Notes under the pieces: model-generated
What the model saw: only the letters and a program-made list of their open reading frames with translations
The model's database searches: none
Told to the model about the DNA's origin: nothing
Assembly: GCA_004322135.1 (NCBI GenBank)
Contig: SCSG01000013.1
Span: 62,001-126,000, forward strand
Direction of reading: 5' to 3'
Source of the DNA: Burkholderiaceae bacterium
GTDB lineage: Bacteria; Pseudomonadota; Gammaproteobacteria; Burkholderiales; Burkholderiaceae_B
Length of the DNA stretch: 64,000 bases
Made by a program: the position numbers and the translations under genes
Part shown: positions 29,346 through 37,775 of the stretch, one piece after another
Numbering within the stretch: position 1 is the first letter of the stretch
How the letters are laid out: every line of letters starts with the position of its first letter

Positions 29346-30986
29346 CTACTCGTGCCAGGCGCGCTGAAAAATTGCGGCGGTGGCCGTTTTCTCGGGCACG
29401 ACGCCATAAACACGCCCACCAGCCCCAGAAAACCGTGTTTGAATAAACGAATCGGCAACGGCCTTGGTGGAATGACGACGCAGCAAATTGGCCTGAACCA
29501 GCAATACCAGCTGTTGCGCCACAAATCGCGCCCGTGGTTCAAGCCCTTCGTCCGGGCCCTGCAACAGGTCGACAAGCTTGCGCGCGGCCTGTTCCAGCGC
29601 TGGTTCACCCGCCGAATCACCTACCAGCGATTCGCGCAGGGCCTCGGCCAGCTCGGGCTTGCGCCGCAGTGCACGCAACACATCCAGGCACATGACGTTA
29701 CCCGATCCCTCCCAGATGGAATTGACAGGGGCCTCACGGTACAGCCGCGGCATGGGGCAGTTCTCGATATAGCCATTGCCGCCCCATACCTCCATGCATT
29801 CCGCGGTGGCCTCAATGGTGCGTTTGCACACCCAGAACTTTGAGGCCGGCGTCAGCACACGCCGATAGGCGCGCTCGAGCACAGAATCCGAATCATCGAA
29901 CGCCCGCGCCAGGCGCATGGCCAGCACGGTTGCCGCCTCGCTTTCCAGCGCCAGATCGGCCAGCACGGCACGCATGAGAGGTTGTTGAATCAACGGCCGT
30001 CCGAAAGCGAAGCGATGCTGCGCGTGGTGCAGGGCCTGAACGACTGCCTGGCGCAGCAACGCGGTACTGCCCAGCACGCAATCCAGCCGCGTATAGGAAG
30101 CCATTTCGACCAGGGTGGCAATGCCACGGCCCGCTTCGCCCACCAGCACGCCACAGGCGTCCTGGAATTCCACCTCGGCGCTGGAATTGGAGCGATTGCC
30201 CATTTTGTCTTTAAGACGTTGCAGGCGCACCGCGTTCCTATTGCCATCCGGTAACCAGCGCGGCATGTAAAAACACGAAAACTGCTCTTCGTGTGTCGCA
30301 AGGACCAGATGCGCGTCCGACATGGGAGAGGATAAAAACCATTTATGCCCGGTTATGCGATAGTCGCCGCCACGCCCGCCAGCACCAATAGGCGCGGCGC
30401 GTGTCGTGTTGCTGCGCAGATCGGACCCGCCCTGCTTTTCCGTCATGCCCATGCCAACCATCATGGCAGTCTTGGAAGCAAGCGGCCCGTCGGACTGATC
30501 GTATCGGGTTGAATAAAGCAGTGGCCGTACCGTTTCAAACCAGGATTCTTTACGCAATACGGGAATGGCTGCGGACGTCATGGTGGTGGGACACAACGAA
30601 CCGGCCTCGACCTGACCATGCAGCAGATAGACTGCGGCGCGTCCAACATGTGCGCCCGGCCCCGCACCGGACCACGCCGACGAATGCATGCCGTGCTCGA
30701 ACGCTGCACGCATGAACTCGTGCCAACCCGGATGAAAATGAACGCGATCAACCCGCACCCCGTGACAATCGAATATCTCGGCCTCGGGCGCACTGCGGTT
30801 CACTTGACTGCCCAGCTCCATGACTTCACGCCCACCAAGCCACGCACCATACTGGGTGAGGCCGGGTTCGTGCGACCCCGCCCCCTCGCGCCGCACGGCC
30901 TCCTGCAATATCCGGTCAGTCAGATATAGGTTGTAATCGCCCAGCTCGGGCACCTGATTCGTCACCTTGTGTGTCGCCCATGGCAT
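29346..30986 (-). CDS. AidB-like acyl-CoA dehydrogenase family protein
   Basis: 546 residues, close to E. coli AidB (541). The N-terminal THKVTNQVPELGDYNLY matches AidB's opening. The flavin domain has MGMTEKQGGSDLRSNTT, and the C-terminal WGGNGYIENCPMPRLYREAP and WEGSGNVMCLDVLRAL are AidB-like. AidB binds FAD and DNA and is induced by alkylation; catalytic function is unclear. I chose ATG 30986, preceded by AGGTGG, since the 67 codons upstream overlap the corA gene. Two alkylation-repair glycosylase genes also lie in this window, but not next to it. Confidence 0.9.
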   Translation of the reverse strand: MPWATHKVTNQVPELGDYNLYLTDRILQEAVRREGAGSHEPGLTQYGAWLGGREVMELGSQVNRSAPEAEIFDCHGVRVDRVHFHPGWHEFMRAAFEHGMHSSAWSGAGPGAHVGRAAVYLLHGQVEAGSLCPTTMTSAAIPVLRKESWFETVRPLLYSTRYDQSDGPLASKTAMMVGMGMTEKQGGSDLRSNTTRAAPIGAGGRGGDYRITGHKWFLSSPMSDAHLVLATHEEQFSCFYMPRWLPDGNRNAVRLQRLKDKMGNRSNSSAEVEFQDACGVLVGEAGRGIATLVEMASYTRLDCVLGSTALLRQAVVQALHHAQHRFAFGRPLIQQPLMRAVLADLALESEAATVLAMRLARAFDDSDSVLERAYRRVLTPASKFWVCKRTIEATAECMEVWGGNGYIENCPMPRLYREAPVNSIWEGSGNVMCLDVLRALRRKPELAEALRESLVGDSAGEPALEQAARKLVDLLQGPDEGLEPRARFVAQQLVLLVQANLLRRHSTKAVADSFIQTRFSGAGGRVYGVVPEKTATAAIFQRAWHE

Positions 30987-31018
30987 CTTGCCACCTCTCG
31001 TCGCGGCCGCGAGCCGCT

Positions 31019-32032
31019 TTATAACCAACCCGATTTCTTGAAGCGCCAGAACAAAACACAGCAAACCGCGAACGTAACGCCCAATACAAGAGGATAGCCA
31101 TAGGGCAGGCTCAACTCGGGCATGTCGTGGAAATTCATACCGTAAATCCCGGCAACTGCTGTCGGCACGGCAAGAATGGCAGCCCATCCCGCAAGCTTCT
31201 TGGTAATATCGGTCTGCTGAGTCTGACCTATCATAATCCCCGCCTCGAACGCAAAAGCCAGCGCCTCGCGCAGGCTGACGATAAATTCATTGGCGCGTGT
31301 GACGCGATCGGCGGTTTCATTGAAAAAACTTCGGGTTTCGACGTCAAAATACTTGATATCGACGTGCGCAAGCCGCCGGCATATTTCGGCCAGAGGTGAA
31401 ATGGCCATATAGATGCGCTGCAGGTCACGGCGCTGTCGATACAACTTGCGTACGTCGTGGCCACGAAACCCGTGCAGCAAAAAGCGCTGCTCGGCACTTT
31501 CAACGCCGCTTTCCATCCGCGTGATGGCCAATAAATAATTATCGACCAGCATATCCAGCAGCGCCGACGCTACGTAGTCGCCGCCACGCTCAAGCAACTC
31601 GGGAAGGCTTTGCAGGTGTTCGCGCAATTGGGCATGCCCCCCTGTCGTGCCGCGCCGTATCGTGACCAGAAATCCGTCACCCACCAGCAATTGCGTCTCG
31701 CCAAAAATCGGGCGCATGTGCGCGACCTCTACGGTAATGGCGACAATCTGCGTCAGAGGACCATACTCCATGACCTTGGGCCGGTGATGGGGTTCAATGA
31801 TTTCTTCAATGGCGCGGTGCGGAAAGCCCAACTGTGTTCCCACCTGGCGCACCACTTCGGGCGTGGGTTCTCTAAGACCAATCCACAGCAAGCCGCCGCT
31901 ATTGCCCGCATAGCGTCCGGCTTCTTCAATCGGGACGTCCAGCGCAGGCTGACCACGGCGATACAATACGGACGCGACCACACTTGAAGGCTCTGCTTGC
32001 CCTGATGCTTCAGTATCCACCATACCCGGCAA
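31019..32032 (-). CDS. CorA-family divalent cation transporter
   Basis: 337 residues with a large soluble N-terminal domain and two C-terminal membrane helices. The first helix ends with the family's invariant GMN motif (GIYGMNFHDMPEL). The chain ends with a short basic tail. CorA pentamers carry Mg2+, Co2+ or Ni2+ into the cell, and some relatives act as Zn2+ exporters (ZntB); the sequence alone does not separate them with certainty. It lies 32 bp upstream of the aidB-like gene. An ATG three codons in is an alternative start. Confidence 0.92.
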   Translation of the reverse strand: MPGMVDTEASGQAEPSSVVASVLYRRGQPALDVPIEEAGRYAGNSGGLLWIGLREPTPEVVRQVGTQLGFPHRAIEEIIEPHHRPKVMEYGPLTQIVAITVEVAHMRPIFGETQLLVGDGFLVTIRRGTTGGHAQLREHLQSLPELLERGGDYVASALLDMLVDNYLLAITRMESGVESAEQRFLLHGFRGHDVRKLYRQRRDLQRIYMAISPLAEICRRLAHVDIKYFDVETRSFFNETADRVTRANEFIVSLREALAFAFEAGIMIGQTQQTDITKKLAGWAAILAVPTAVAGIYGMNFHDMPELSLPYGYPLVLGVTFAVCCVLFWRFKKSGWL

Positions 32033-32172
32033 CTCCCTGTAGTCGTAGTGAAATCAACTTTATATTACACATGAAAGGGGCAGGCAGTGGCCTGACTTCC
32101 TGCATGCAGGACTTCATAAATAATATTGCACCGCTGTGCAATCGGAAAGACCCCCTCTAGAGGAAGATCATC

Positions 32173-32547
32173 ATGACAGACCGCCAGCTTGTTGTCGCCG
32201 CCGCCCTGATCCTGCTTATAGGAGTGGCCGCTGGCGCCTTCGGCGCCCATGCCCTGAAACGCAACGTCACGCCCGACATGCTGTCCGTATGGCAAACGGC
32301 CGTGCTGTATCAGCTGGTGCACGGTTTGGGTCTGCTTGCCATCGCCGCGCTGGGCGCGCGGTTTGGCTCGCCTCTGTTAGCCGCGGCAGGCGGCTTCATG
32401 CTTGCGGGAATCATAATTTTCAGCGGCAGCCTTTATATACTTGTCCTTTCGGGAACGAAATGGCTTGGTGCCATTACACCCATCGGCGGCGGCGCCTTCA
32501 TCATTGCCTGGGCCCTGGTGGCTCTGGCCGCCTACCGTGCCAGTTAA
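32173..32547 (+). CDS. DUF423-family inner-membrane protein (YgdD-like)
   Basis: 124 residues, four hydrophobic helices. The N-terminal GVAAGAFGAHALK and WQTAVLYQLVHGLGLL are the DUF423 fingerprints. Molecular function is not established for the family. GAGGAAG precedes the ATG. It stands 18 bp before the adenine deaminase gene and may share its transcript. Confidence 0.9.
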   Translation: MTDRQLVVAAALILLIGVAAGAFGAHALKRNVTPDMLSVWQTAVLYQLVHGLGLLAIAALGARFGSPLLAAAGGFMLAGIIIFSGSLYILVLSGTKWLGAITPIGGGAFIIAWALVALAAYRAS

Positions 32548-32565
32548 CCCTAATCTCACAAGACT

Positions 32566-33612
32566 ATGCCCACATCCTCGCACACTCAGAACCTGTCGGA
32601 CTTCGTGGCCGGGTTGCCCAAAGCCGAGCTGCACCTGCACATCGAAGGCACGCTCGAACCAGACCTTATCTTCAAGCTGGCTCAACGCAACCATATCGAA
32701 CTTCCCTATTCTTCTGAAGAGGCACTACGCAGCGCCTACGCCTTCACCGACCTGCAGTCATTTCTCGACCTGTACTACGCCGGCGCAAGCGTGCTTATTA
32801 CAGAGCAGGACTTCTACGACCTGACCACTGCCTACCTGAAGCACGCACACTATGACGGCGTGCGCCACGCAGAGATCATGTTCGACCCGCAAACCCACAC
32901 CGCACGCGGCATTTCCATGGCAACGGTGTTCGCAGGCATTGTCCGCGCACTGCGCGATGCGCACAAAGCCACGGGCATGACCTCGTACCTGCTGTTGAGC
33001 TTCCTGCGGCACCTGTCCGAGCAGGATGCGTTCGACACGCTGGAGGCTGCACTGCCGCTGCGCGACCAATACAGGGACGTCTGGATAGGTATTGGCCTTG
33101 ATTCCTCGGAGCGTGGCAACCCACCCGAAAAATTCGCACGTATATACACCCGCTGCAAGGAGCTGGGCTTTCGCCTGGTGGCCCATGCGGGCGAAGAAGG
33201 GCCGCCTTCCTACGTGCGCGATGCACTGGACTTGCTGCACGTGGAACGCATAGACCACGGCATACGTGCCGAGGAAGACCCAGCGCTACTGCGGCGCCTT
33301 ATTGCGCACCAAACACCCCTCACCGTTTGCCCATTGTCCAACTTGAAATTGCACGTCGTCGAGGATCTGCGTCAGCACAACCTTGCCCGGCTACTGCGTC
33401 AAGGCGCCCTGGTCACGGTCAATTCCGACGACCCCGCCTACTTCGGAGGATACGTGGCGAAGAACTATACAGAGTGCGCGCGGGCGTTGGACCTGTCTCG
33501 CGAGGAATTGACAGCGCTTGCGCGCAACAGCATTACCGCGTCGTTCCTGCCTGAAGAGCAAAAGCGCAAGCTGCTTGATGAAATAAGCGCCTACGCGGAA
33601 GGTTTGATATAA
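32566..33612 (+). CDS. Adenine deaminase, adenosine-deaminase fold
   Basis: 348-residue amidohydrolase. Zinc ligands are visible in ELHLHIEGTL, VAHAGEEGP and VNSDDPAYFGG, and ERIDHGIRA carries another His. The substrate loop reads AYAFTDLQSFLDLYYAGASVL. From memory this resembles bacterial adenine deaminases of the Pseudomonas PA0148 type more than true adenosine deaminases, so the name adenosine deaminase that such proteins often receive may be wrong. The reaction would be adenine to hypoxanthine plus ammonia. A bidirectional terminator follows. Confidence 0.88.
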   Translation: MPTSSHTQNLSDFVAGLPKAELHLHIEGTLEPDLIFKLAQRNHIELPYSSEEALRSAYAFTDLQSFLDLYYAGASVLITEQDFYDLTTAYLKHAHYDGVRHAEIMFDPQTHTARGISMATVFAGIVRALRDAHKATGMTSYLLLSFLRHLSEQDAFDTLEAALPLRDQYRDVWIGIGLDSSERGNPPEKFARIYTRCKELGFRLVAHAGEEGPPSYVRDALDLLHVERIDHGIRAEEDPALLRRLIAHQTPLTVCPLSNLKLHVVEDLRQHNLARLLRQGALVTVNSDDPAYFGGYVAKNYTECARALDLSREELTALARNSITASFLPEEQKRKLLDEISAYAEGLI

Positions 33613-33643
33613 AAATACGGCCTGCTTTAAGGCGCCAGACGCA

Positions 33644-33669
33644 AAGAAGCCGCCTCGCGGCGGCTTCTT
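33644..33669. terminator. Bidirectional terminator
   Basis: AAGAAGCCGCC-TCGC-GGCGGCTTCTT is a perfect 11-bp stem with a 4-base loop between the convergent adenine deaminase and cold-shock genes. Short T-rich ends on both sides allow use from either direction. Confidence 0.88.
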
Positions 33670-33682
33670 CCAAGCTGATCAG

Positions 33683-33895
33683 TTATTGAATAACTTGAAT
33701 GGACTTGGCCTGAGGGCCTTTTTGGCCTTCGGAAGGCACGTAGGAAACACGCTGATTTTCTTCGAGCGATTTAAATCCGGTGCCGATGATGTCGGTGTGG
33801 TGGGCAAAGAGGTCTTTGCCGCCTGATTCAGGTTTGATAAAGCCGTAGCCTTTCTCGTTGTTGAACCATTTGACAATACCAGTTTCTGTTTGCAT
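33683..33895 (-). CDS. Cold-shock-domain RNA chaperone
   Basis: 70 residues, a single cold-shock domain. RNP1 reads KGYGFI and RNP2 reads DLFAHHTDI, the nucleic-acid-binding aromatic patches. It follows Csp patterns [10 protein letters not shown] and [10 protein letters not shown]. The preceding 180 bp on its coding strand has no gene and is AT-rich, compatible with the long leader typical of csp mRNAs. The ORF extends 11 codons upstream of this ATG without support. Confidence 0.95.
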   Translation of the reverse strand: MQTETGIVKWFNNEKGYGFIKPESGGKDLFAHHTDIIGTGFKSLEENQRVSYVPSEGQKGPQAKSIQVIQ

Positions 33896-34076
33896 TCTTT
33901 TGCAATCCTTCATAATTAAGAGCAACATGCTCCATGGTACAGACTCTCAAGGAGAAGAAATAAGAGCAAAAAAGTACTGATTACTGGTACTGGCTTGTAC
34001 AAACGTCAACAAACTTGAAAATCTGGTTTTTCATAGTATGAATTAACTCAGCAAAAGTCAATTTATTTGTAAAGCC

Positions 34077-34640
34077 ATGCCCAATAAACTAAAAAAGCTG
34101 CCCCGGAACTTCTTTAACCGCAGCACCATTCTGGTCGCCCACGAGATCCTGGGCACGTTCCTGGTGCACACCGTCGAAGGCGAACAACGTATCGGACGCG
34201 TTGTCGAAGTCGAGGCCTACCTTGGGCCCACTGACCTCGCAGCCCACACTTCCAAAGGCCTCACCCACCGCACGCGCGCCATGTTCGGTCCGCCCGGACA
34301 CGCCTATGTTTACTTGGTTTACGGCATGCACACGTGCATGAATGTCGTCACCGAACCCGAGGGTACAGGAACTGCCATCCTGCTGCGCGCCCTCGAACCC
34401 GTACAGAACGTACCTGCCAAGACCAGTGGCCCGGCGCTGCTGTGCAAGGCCATGGGCATCACCCTGGCGGACTACGGCCGCGACCTGTGCGGCGACGATT
34501 TCCACTTCGCCATGGATCCTTCGGCCGAACCGATAAGTGTTGTAGAACGCCCACGCATCGGCGTCGACTACGCGGGCGAATGGGCACAAAAGCCGTTGCG
34601 GTTCTACGTGGAAGGCAATAAGTACATTTCGAAGAAGTAA
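34077..34640 (+). CDS. DNA-3-methyladenine glycosylase, AAG/MPG family
   Basis: 187 residues, a typical bacterial MPG-type enzyme. The catalytic Glu lies in VVEVEAYLGP. The base-recognition regions are SKGLTHRTRAMFGPPGHAYVYLVYGMH and AILLRALEP. It removes 3-methyladenine, hypoxanthine and other damaged purines. The gene stands alone, divergent from the cold-shock gene. A second, AlkA-type glycosylase is encoded at 60.5 kb. Confidence 0.93.
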   Translation: MPNKLKKLPRNFFNRSTILVAHEILGTFLVHTVEGEQRIGRVVEVEAYLGPTDLAAHTSKGLTHRTRAMFGPPGHAYVYLVYGMHTCMNVVTEPEGTGTAILLRALEPVQNVPAKTSGPALLCKAMGITLADYGRDLCGDDFHFAMDPSAEPISVVERPRIGVDYAGEWAQKPLRFYVEGNKYISKK

Positions 34641-34726
34641 GGGGGCGGACGACAAGCTTGGCGAGGTAGGCCCAGGATCTGGGCCCGAAAGCATCGTCCG
34701 GCTGAATTTGCCCAGGCAGGACGGAT

Positions 34727-34870
34727 TCACCGCAGCAGCACCAGCCTGGGAACCGCCCGCTCGTCGCAGCAAAGCACAGCGTTCTGCCGATACTGGTTGC
34801 CCAATGCCGCCGCCCGTTCCGCATCCAGCCCCAGTACCAGAAAGCTCGACTCGCCCGGCCAGGAGCCCAT
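34727..34870 (-). pseudogene. 3' fragment of a DUF3293 gene
   Basis: Reading 34870 to 34727 gives a 47-residue frame beginning MGSWPGESSFLVLGLD and ending AVPRLVLLR. This is very close to the last 46 residues of the intact DUF3293 protein encoded at 35886-36305 (GSWLGEPSFLVLGLD ... AVPRLVFLR). The rest of the gene is absent; upstream sequence is unrelated and contains the alpha/beta hydrolase. It is a truncated duplicate and was not listed in the ORF track. Confidence 0.85.
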
Positions 34871-34903
34871 AGGATCAGCTAATTCTGAAGCCGCAGACGA
34901 GAA

Positions 34904-35632
34904 TCAATCGCGTCCGGCTTCGATGATGGCCTGCGCCAGGCGTTTGGGATTGCTGAACCAGGATTCGTGGCTGCCCGGGCATTCAACCAGCCGAAACAGA
35001 CCCAGCCTTTCAGACAAGCGTGGATGCCATGGCAGGCTGTGTGGCAGTGCAGTATCCTGCTGGCAATTGACATAGGACTTTCCCACGACCAGTTCGGCCA
35101 AAGGCTTTTTCAGCGAAATCGGGTCGGTGAAAGTGCGGTATGGATGGGGGTTGAGCTTGGCATAGCTGGACTGCGCCAGAGCAAGGTCCGCATCATTGAT
35201 AAAAGCCTCGCGCCAGACCTCGAACGGCAGCGTTACCGCATTTTTCTGGGCAGCCGCCACCGCGTCGAACATCGTCACATAATGGGGCGGCACCATATCG
35301 TTCAGGCACTGACCATCAAGCGGCACGAAGGCGTTTACGTAAACCAGCCGCTTCAGCCGGGAAAGAATACGGTCTGCCACACCAGAAATGACCATGCCGC
35401 CGTAACTATGGCCCACCAGGCGAACATCGTTCAAATTGCTCGACTCGATATAAGCAGCCACACTGGCGATAGCCTCTTCGAGGCCGCTGGTATTGCGATC
35501 GTCATCTTCGCGGTTGCCGGCAACCGTCGGACAATACACGGTGTGCCCCGCCGAACGTATGTGTTCTGCTACTGGCTCAATCTCGGCACCGGTATGCCAG
35601 GCACCATGGACAATCACGTAAGTATCTGCCAT
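34904..35632 (-). CDS. Alpha/beta hydrolase
   Basis: 242 residues, single-domain alpha/beta hydrolase without signal peptide. The nucleophile elbow is LVGHSYGGM, the oxyanion region VIVHGAWHTG, and the catalytic His is probably in PGSHESWF. It resembles the salicylate-esterase/methylesterase-like group (Abhydrolase_6). It is located between the intact DUF3293 gene and a truncated copy of it, so it may have arrived with the duplication. Substrate unknown. Confidence 0.85.
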   Translation of the reverse strand: MADTYVIVHGAWHTGAEIEPVAEHIRSAGHTVYCPTVAGNREDDDRNTSGLEEAIASVAAYIESSNLNDVRLVGHSYGGMVISGVADRILSRLKRLVYVNAFVPLDGQCLNDMVPPHYVTMFDAVAAAQKNAVTLPFEVWREAFINDADLALAQSSYAKLNPHPYRTFTDPISLKKPLAELVVGKSYVNCQQDTALPHSLPWHPRLSERLGLFRLVECPGSHESWFSNPKRLAQAIIEAGRD

Positions 35633-35885
35633 ACATTTTCCTTTGAACGGCCCCAGAATCCCCGTCCAAATCAGTGTATAGCCAAACCCCGCAAGCCTGA
35701 ACAGGGCTTACCCTTATCGGCACTATCGCGACCAGCCCGTCGCAGCACCAAGCCAAAGTGCCGGCGCGGCGGTTCCGGGGCGAGCTCGGCATAATGGCGG
35801 CAACCGCCTTGCATGTGGCCGGTTTGTACCGGCAGGCACGAGTCTCTTCACTGACGATGCGTTACCCGCCTTGCCCCCAGCAATT

Positions 35886-36305
35886 TCATCGTAAAAACAC
35901 CAGCCTGGGAACCGCCTTCTCATCACAGCAAAGCACAGCGTTCTGTTCATGTTGATTGCCCAGCGTCCTGGCCTGGTCCTCATCCAGCCCCAACACCAGG
36001 AAACTCGGCTCGCCTAGCCAGGAGCCGGAGGGATCTATCCCCACCCCGGGGAAAAAGACTGCCCCGCGAGCATTCAGCTCTGCAGCCAATTGCCGCTGGT
36101 GCAAGACGTTGAGCGCAGCATCGACCTGCCTGCCAAATGGATTGCAGGCCGTAATGTAGGCGCTGCAGACAACGCCGTACTGCGCATGAAGGCTGGCCAA
36201 AGGTACACTGGCGTGACCAACGCGCAAGATAAAAGGCGGCTGCGCCTGAACCCGATATTCGGATGCGCGATAGGCCTTCAGCAACGCGGGATCAATGGCA
36301 GTCAT
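35886..36305 (-). CDS. DUF3293-domain protein
   Basis: 139 residues, soluble. YITACNPFGRQVD and the C-terminal GEPSFLVLGLDEDQARTLG fit the DUF3293 pattern, a small domain of unknown function. An upstream Tyr-rich segment, LLKAYRASEYRV, resembles the family start. A 3' duplicate lies about 1.1 kb further along at 34727-34870. No catalytic motif recognised. Confidence 0.75.
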   Translation of the reverse strand: MTAIDPALLKAYRASEYRVQAQPPFILRVGHASVPLASLHAQYGVVCSAYITACNPFGRQVDAALNVLHQRQLAAELNARGAVFFPGVGIDPSGSWLGEPSFLVLGLDEDQARTLGNQHEQNAVLCCDEKAVPRLVFLR

Positions 36306-36380
36306 CCATTTTCAGCTTAAACAGTAGTAGAAACAACCAGAGGCCTGGCAGGAAGAGCCCACTTTCAACAGGACAAGATA

Positions 36381-36405
36381 AAAGGGCCCCGTCTGGAGGC
36401 CCTTT
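36381..36405 (-). terminator. Terminator beside the tRNA-Arg fragment
   Basis: GGCCCTTT and AAAGGGCC frame a 9-base loop; read on the - strand it is followed by a T-rich stretch. It probably terminated the original tRNA-Arg transcript before the locus was split. Confidence 0.6.
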
Positions 36406-36410
36406 CAAAA

Positions 36411-36460
36411 TGGTGCGGCCGGCAGGAATCGAACCCACTACCCCTTGGTTCGTAGCCAAG
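36411..36460 (-). repeat. Partial tRNA-Arg copy, attachment-site remnant
   Basis: These 50 bp match the 3' end of tRNA-Arg(ACG) at 38247-38296 in 48 positions, including the CCA end, T arm and 3' half of the anticodon stem. The 5' half is missing. It is the classic footprint of integration into a tRNA 3' end and forms one boundary of a 1.8-kb relic. Confidence 0.85.
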
Positions 36461-36722
36461 ATATTACTCTTAACATATTGATTTATAAAGAGGTTTAACT
36501 GTGCGTTCGCTGCCATTTTCGTACGGTTTTGTGCAGTTTAGCACTGGTTAACCACCCAAAATTTACCCAAGGACTGGCGCGCCATGGGCGGATCGCGATG
36601 CACAAGCCCATCAAGGGAATCAGGCGGCATGGAGATGGGCTGGTGGTATACGATCAGGTGACCGAGATCAACTTGCAGCTCGATTTGTTTGCAGCATAAA
36701 TAAAACTCAATCGAGAACCTTC
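36461..36722. other. Gene-free stretch at the relic's left end
   Basis: No confident gene. A 33-codon frame from ATG 36598 to TAA 36699 (starting MHKPIKGIRRHGDG) may be the tail of a decayed gene. The 15-mer CCCAAAATTTACCCA at 36555 recurs in the same direction at 38163, near the other end of the relic. Confidence 0.4.
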
Positions 36723-37085
36723 ATGCCTCCGACATTTATAGACGCTCCCATTCACGTGCTAGCTGTGCTAATGGGATGGATGTCCTCGTGGCCAGCAACA
36801 CTGAGTGGCGTGGTAATCGGTTCGCTGTTCACTCTGATAGGAATAACTATCACAAATCGTAATAATATTAAAAATCTGTACATACAGCTCAATCACGATC
36901 GAGAACAAAAAAACAAAGAACGAATTCTTTCAATGCGTCGAGACGTTTACCTCGAAGCCGCAGAAGCTATTGCCGCCGCACAGAGCGCCATTATCGGATA
37001 TGGTGACCTATCTGCCGGGCATAAACACCTGATGGATAGATTTAGTACTAAGAGCGATAAAATCGCTAAAGTACACATTATCTAA
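36723..37085 (+). CDS. Hypothetical single-pass membrane protein
   Basis: 120 residues, family not recognised. A membrane helix at about residues 23-44 (ATLSGVVIGSLFTLIGITIT) is followed by a charged helical region rich in N, K, E and R (residues 45-95). The protein ends abruptly in AKVHII, where a longer helical protein might continue, so it may be truncated. It is followed 20 bp on by a terminator. It lies inside the tRNA-Arg relic and is probably cargo. Confidence 0.6.
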   Translation: MPPTFIDAPIHVLAVLMGWMSSWPATLSGVVIGSLFTLIGITITNRNNIKNLYIQLNHDREQKNKERILSMRRDVYLEAAEAIAAAQSAIIGYGDLSAGHKHLMDRFSTKSDKIAKVHII

Positions 37086-37105
37086 AAGCCCGGCTAAAAG
37101 TCACC

Positions 37106-37126
37106 ACCCGCTCCGGCGGGTTTTTC
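37106..37126 (+). terminator. Rho-independent terminator
   Basis: ACCCGC-TCCG-GCGGGT followed by TTTT, 20 bp after the hypothetical membrane-protein gene. It also lies downstream of the leftward antitoxin gene. Confidence 0.75.
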
Positions 37127-37143
37127 TTTGCCATCAACATTCA

Positions 37144-37473
37144 TTACAGACCCGGGGAAACCTTACCGCTTAGCGCAAGGGACGCTCGCAGCGTGTCATT
37201 GATCCGGGTCTGCCAGCCGTCGCCACTAGCACGCAGCGCAGCCAGTACATCCGCATCCAGACGGATTTTGACAGCTTCCTTCCTTGTCGCCTGCCTGCTA
37301 CCCAGCGGCCGTCCGCGTCGACGTGCGACGATCTGCTCCGGGGTGTGCACCTTGGCATACTTGCCAGCCTTAGCCTCGGCCAGCGATTCGCGTAGACCAG
37401 GTAATGGCCGTCCTGCATCAGCCTCAACGGCTGCGGCGACCTTGTTCACATCAAGCTTATTCAGTGTCTTCAT
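37144..37473 (-). CDS. Antitoxin with BrnA-like ribbon-helix-helix domain
   Basis: 109 residues. The C-terminal EAVKIRLDADVLAALRASGD followed by WQTRINDTLRASL is the BrnA-antitoxin pattern, a ribbon-helix-helix DNA-binding fold. The N-terminal ~60 residues are charged and probably bind the toxin. The start overlaps the toxin stop by 4 bp (ATGA), so toxin is translated first. It should neutralise the toxin and repress the operon. Confidence 0.82.
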   Translation of the reverse strand: MKTLNKLDVNKVAAAVEADAGRPLPGLRESLAEAKAGKYAKVHTPEQIVARRRGRPLGSRQATRKEAVKIRLDADVLAALRASGDGWQTRINDTLRASLALSGKVSPGL

Positions 37474-37775
37474 GATTTCCTCCGTGTGCGCTTGATTTCC
37501 GTGGCCGAAACGGTCTCACGTACAGCCTTGGCATACACCATAAGAAGCAGCACCACCTGGTCATCGACCAGATGGAAATAAATAACTCGCGCCCCACCGC
37601 TCTTGCCACCGCCGGCACGCTTCCACCGCACCTTGCGGGCGCCTTCGGCGCCCTTGATGACGTCGCCAGCGTCGGGATTAGCGGCGATCCAGTCGATGAA
37701 TGCCTCGCGCTCGTCTTCGCTCCAGACCGCATCGGCCTGCTTCTGAAATGTGGGAGTTTCAATAACGGTGCGCAT
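37470..37775 (-). CDS. RelE/HigB-type toxin
   Basis: 101 residues, basic. Fold pattern of the RelE/ParE superfamily, with FIDWIAANPDAGDVIKGAEGARKVRW and the characteristic KSGGARVIYFHLVDDQVVLLLMVYAK strands. Such toxins cut mRNA on the ribosome. It is coupled to the BrnA-like antitoxin gene by a 4-bp overlap, in toxin-first order like higBA. The pair lies inside the tRNA-Arg relic and could have stabilised it. Confidence 0.85.
   Translation of the reverse strand: MRTVIETPTFQKQADAVWSEDEREAFIDWIAANPDAGDVIKGAEGARKVRWKRAGGGKSGGARVIYFHLVDDQVVLLLMVYAKAVRETVSATEIKRTRRKS

Noticed and set aside
34727-35632. Hydrolase gene as an insertion inside one DUF3293 gene
   Set aside because: The gene at 35886-36305 is intact including its 3' end, so the fragment is a duplicate and not the displaced half of that gene.
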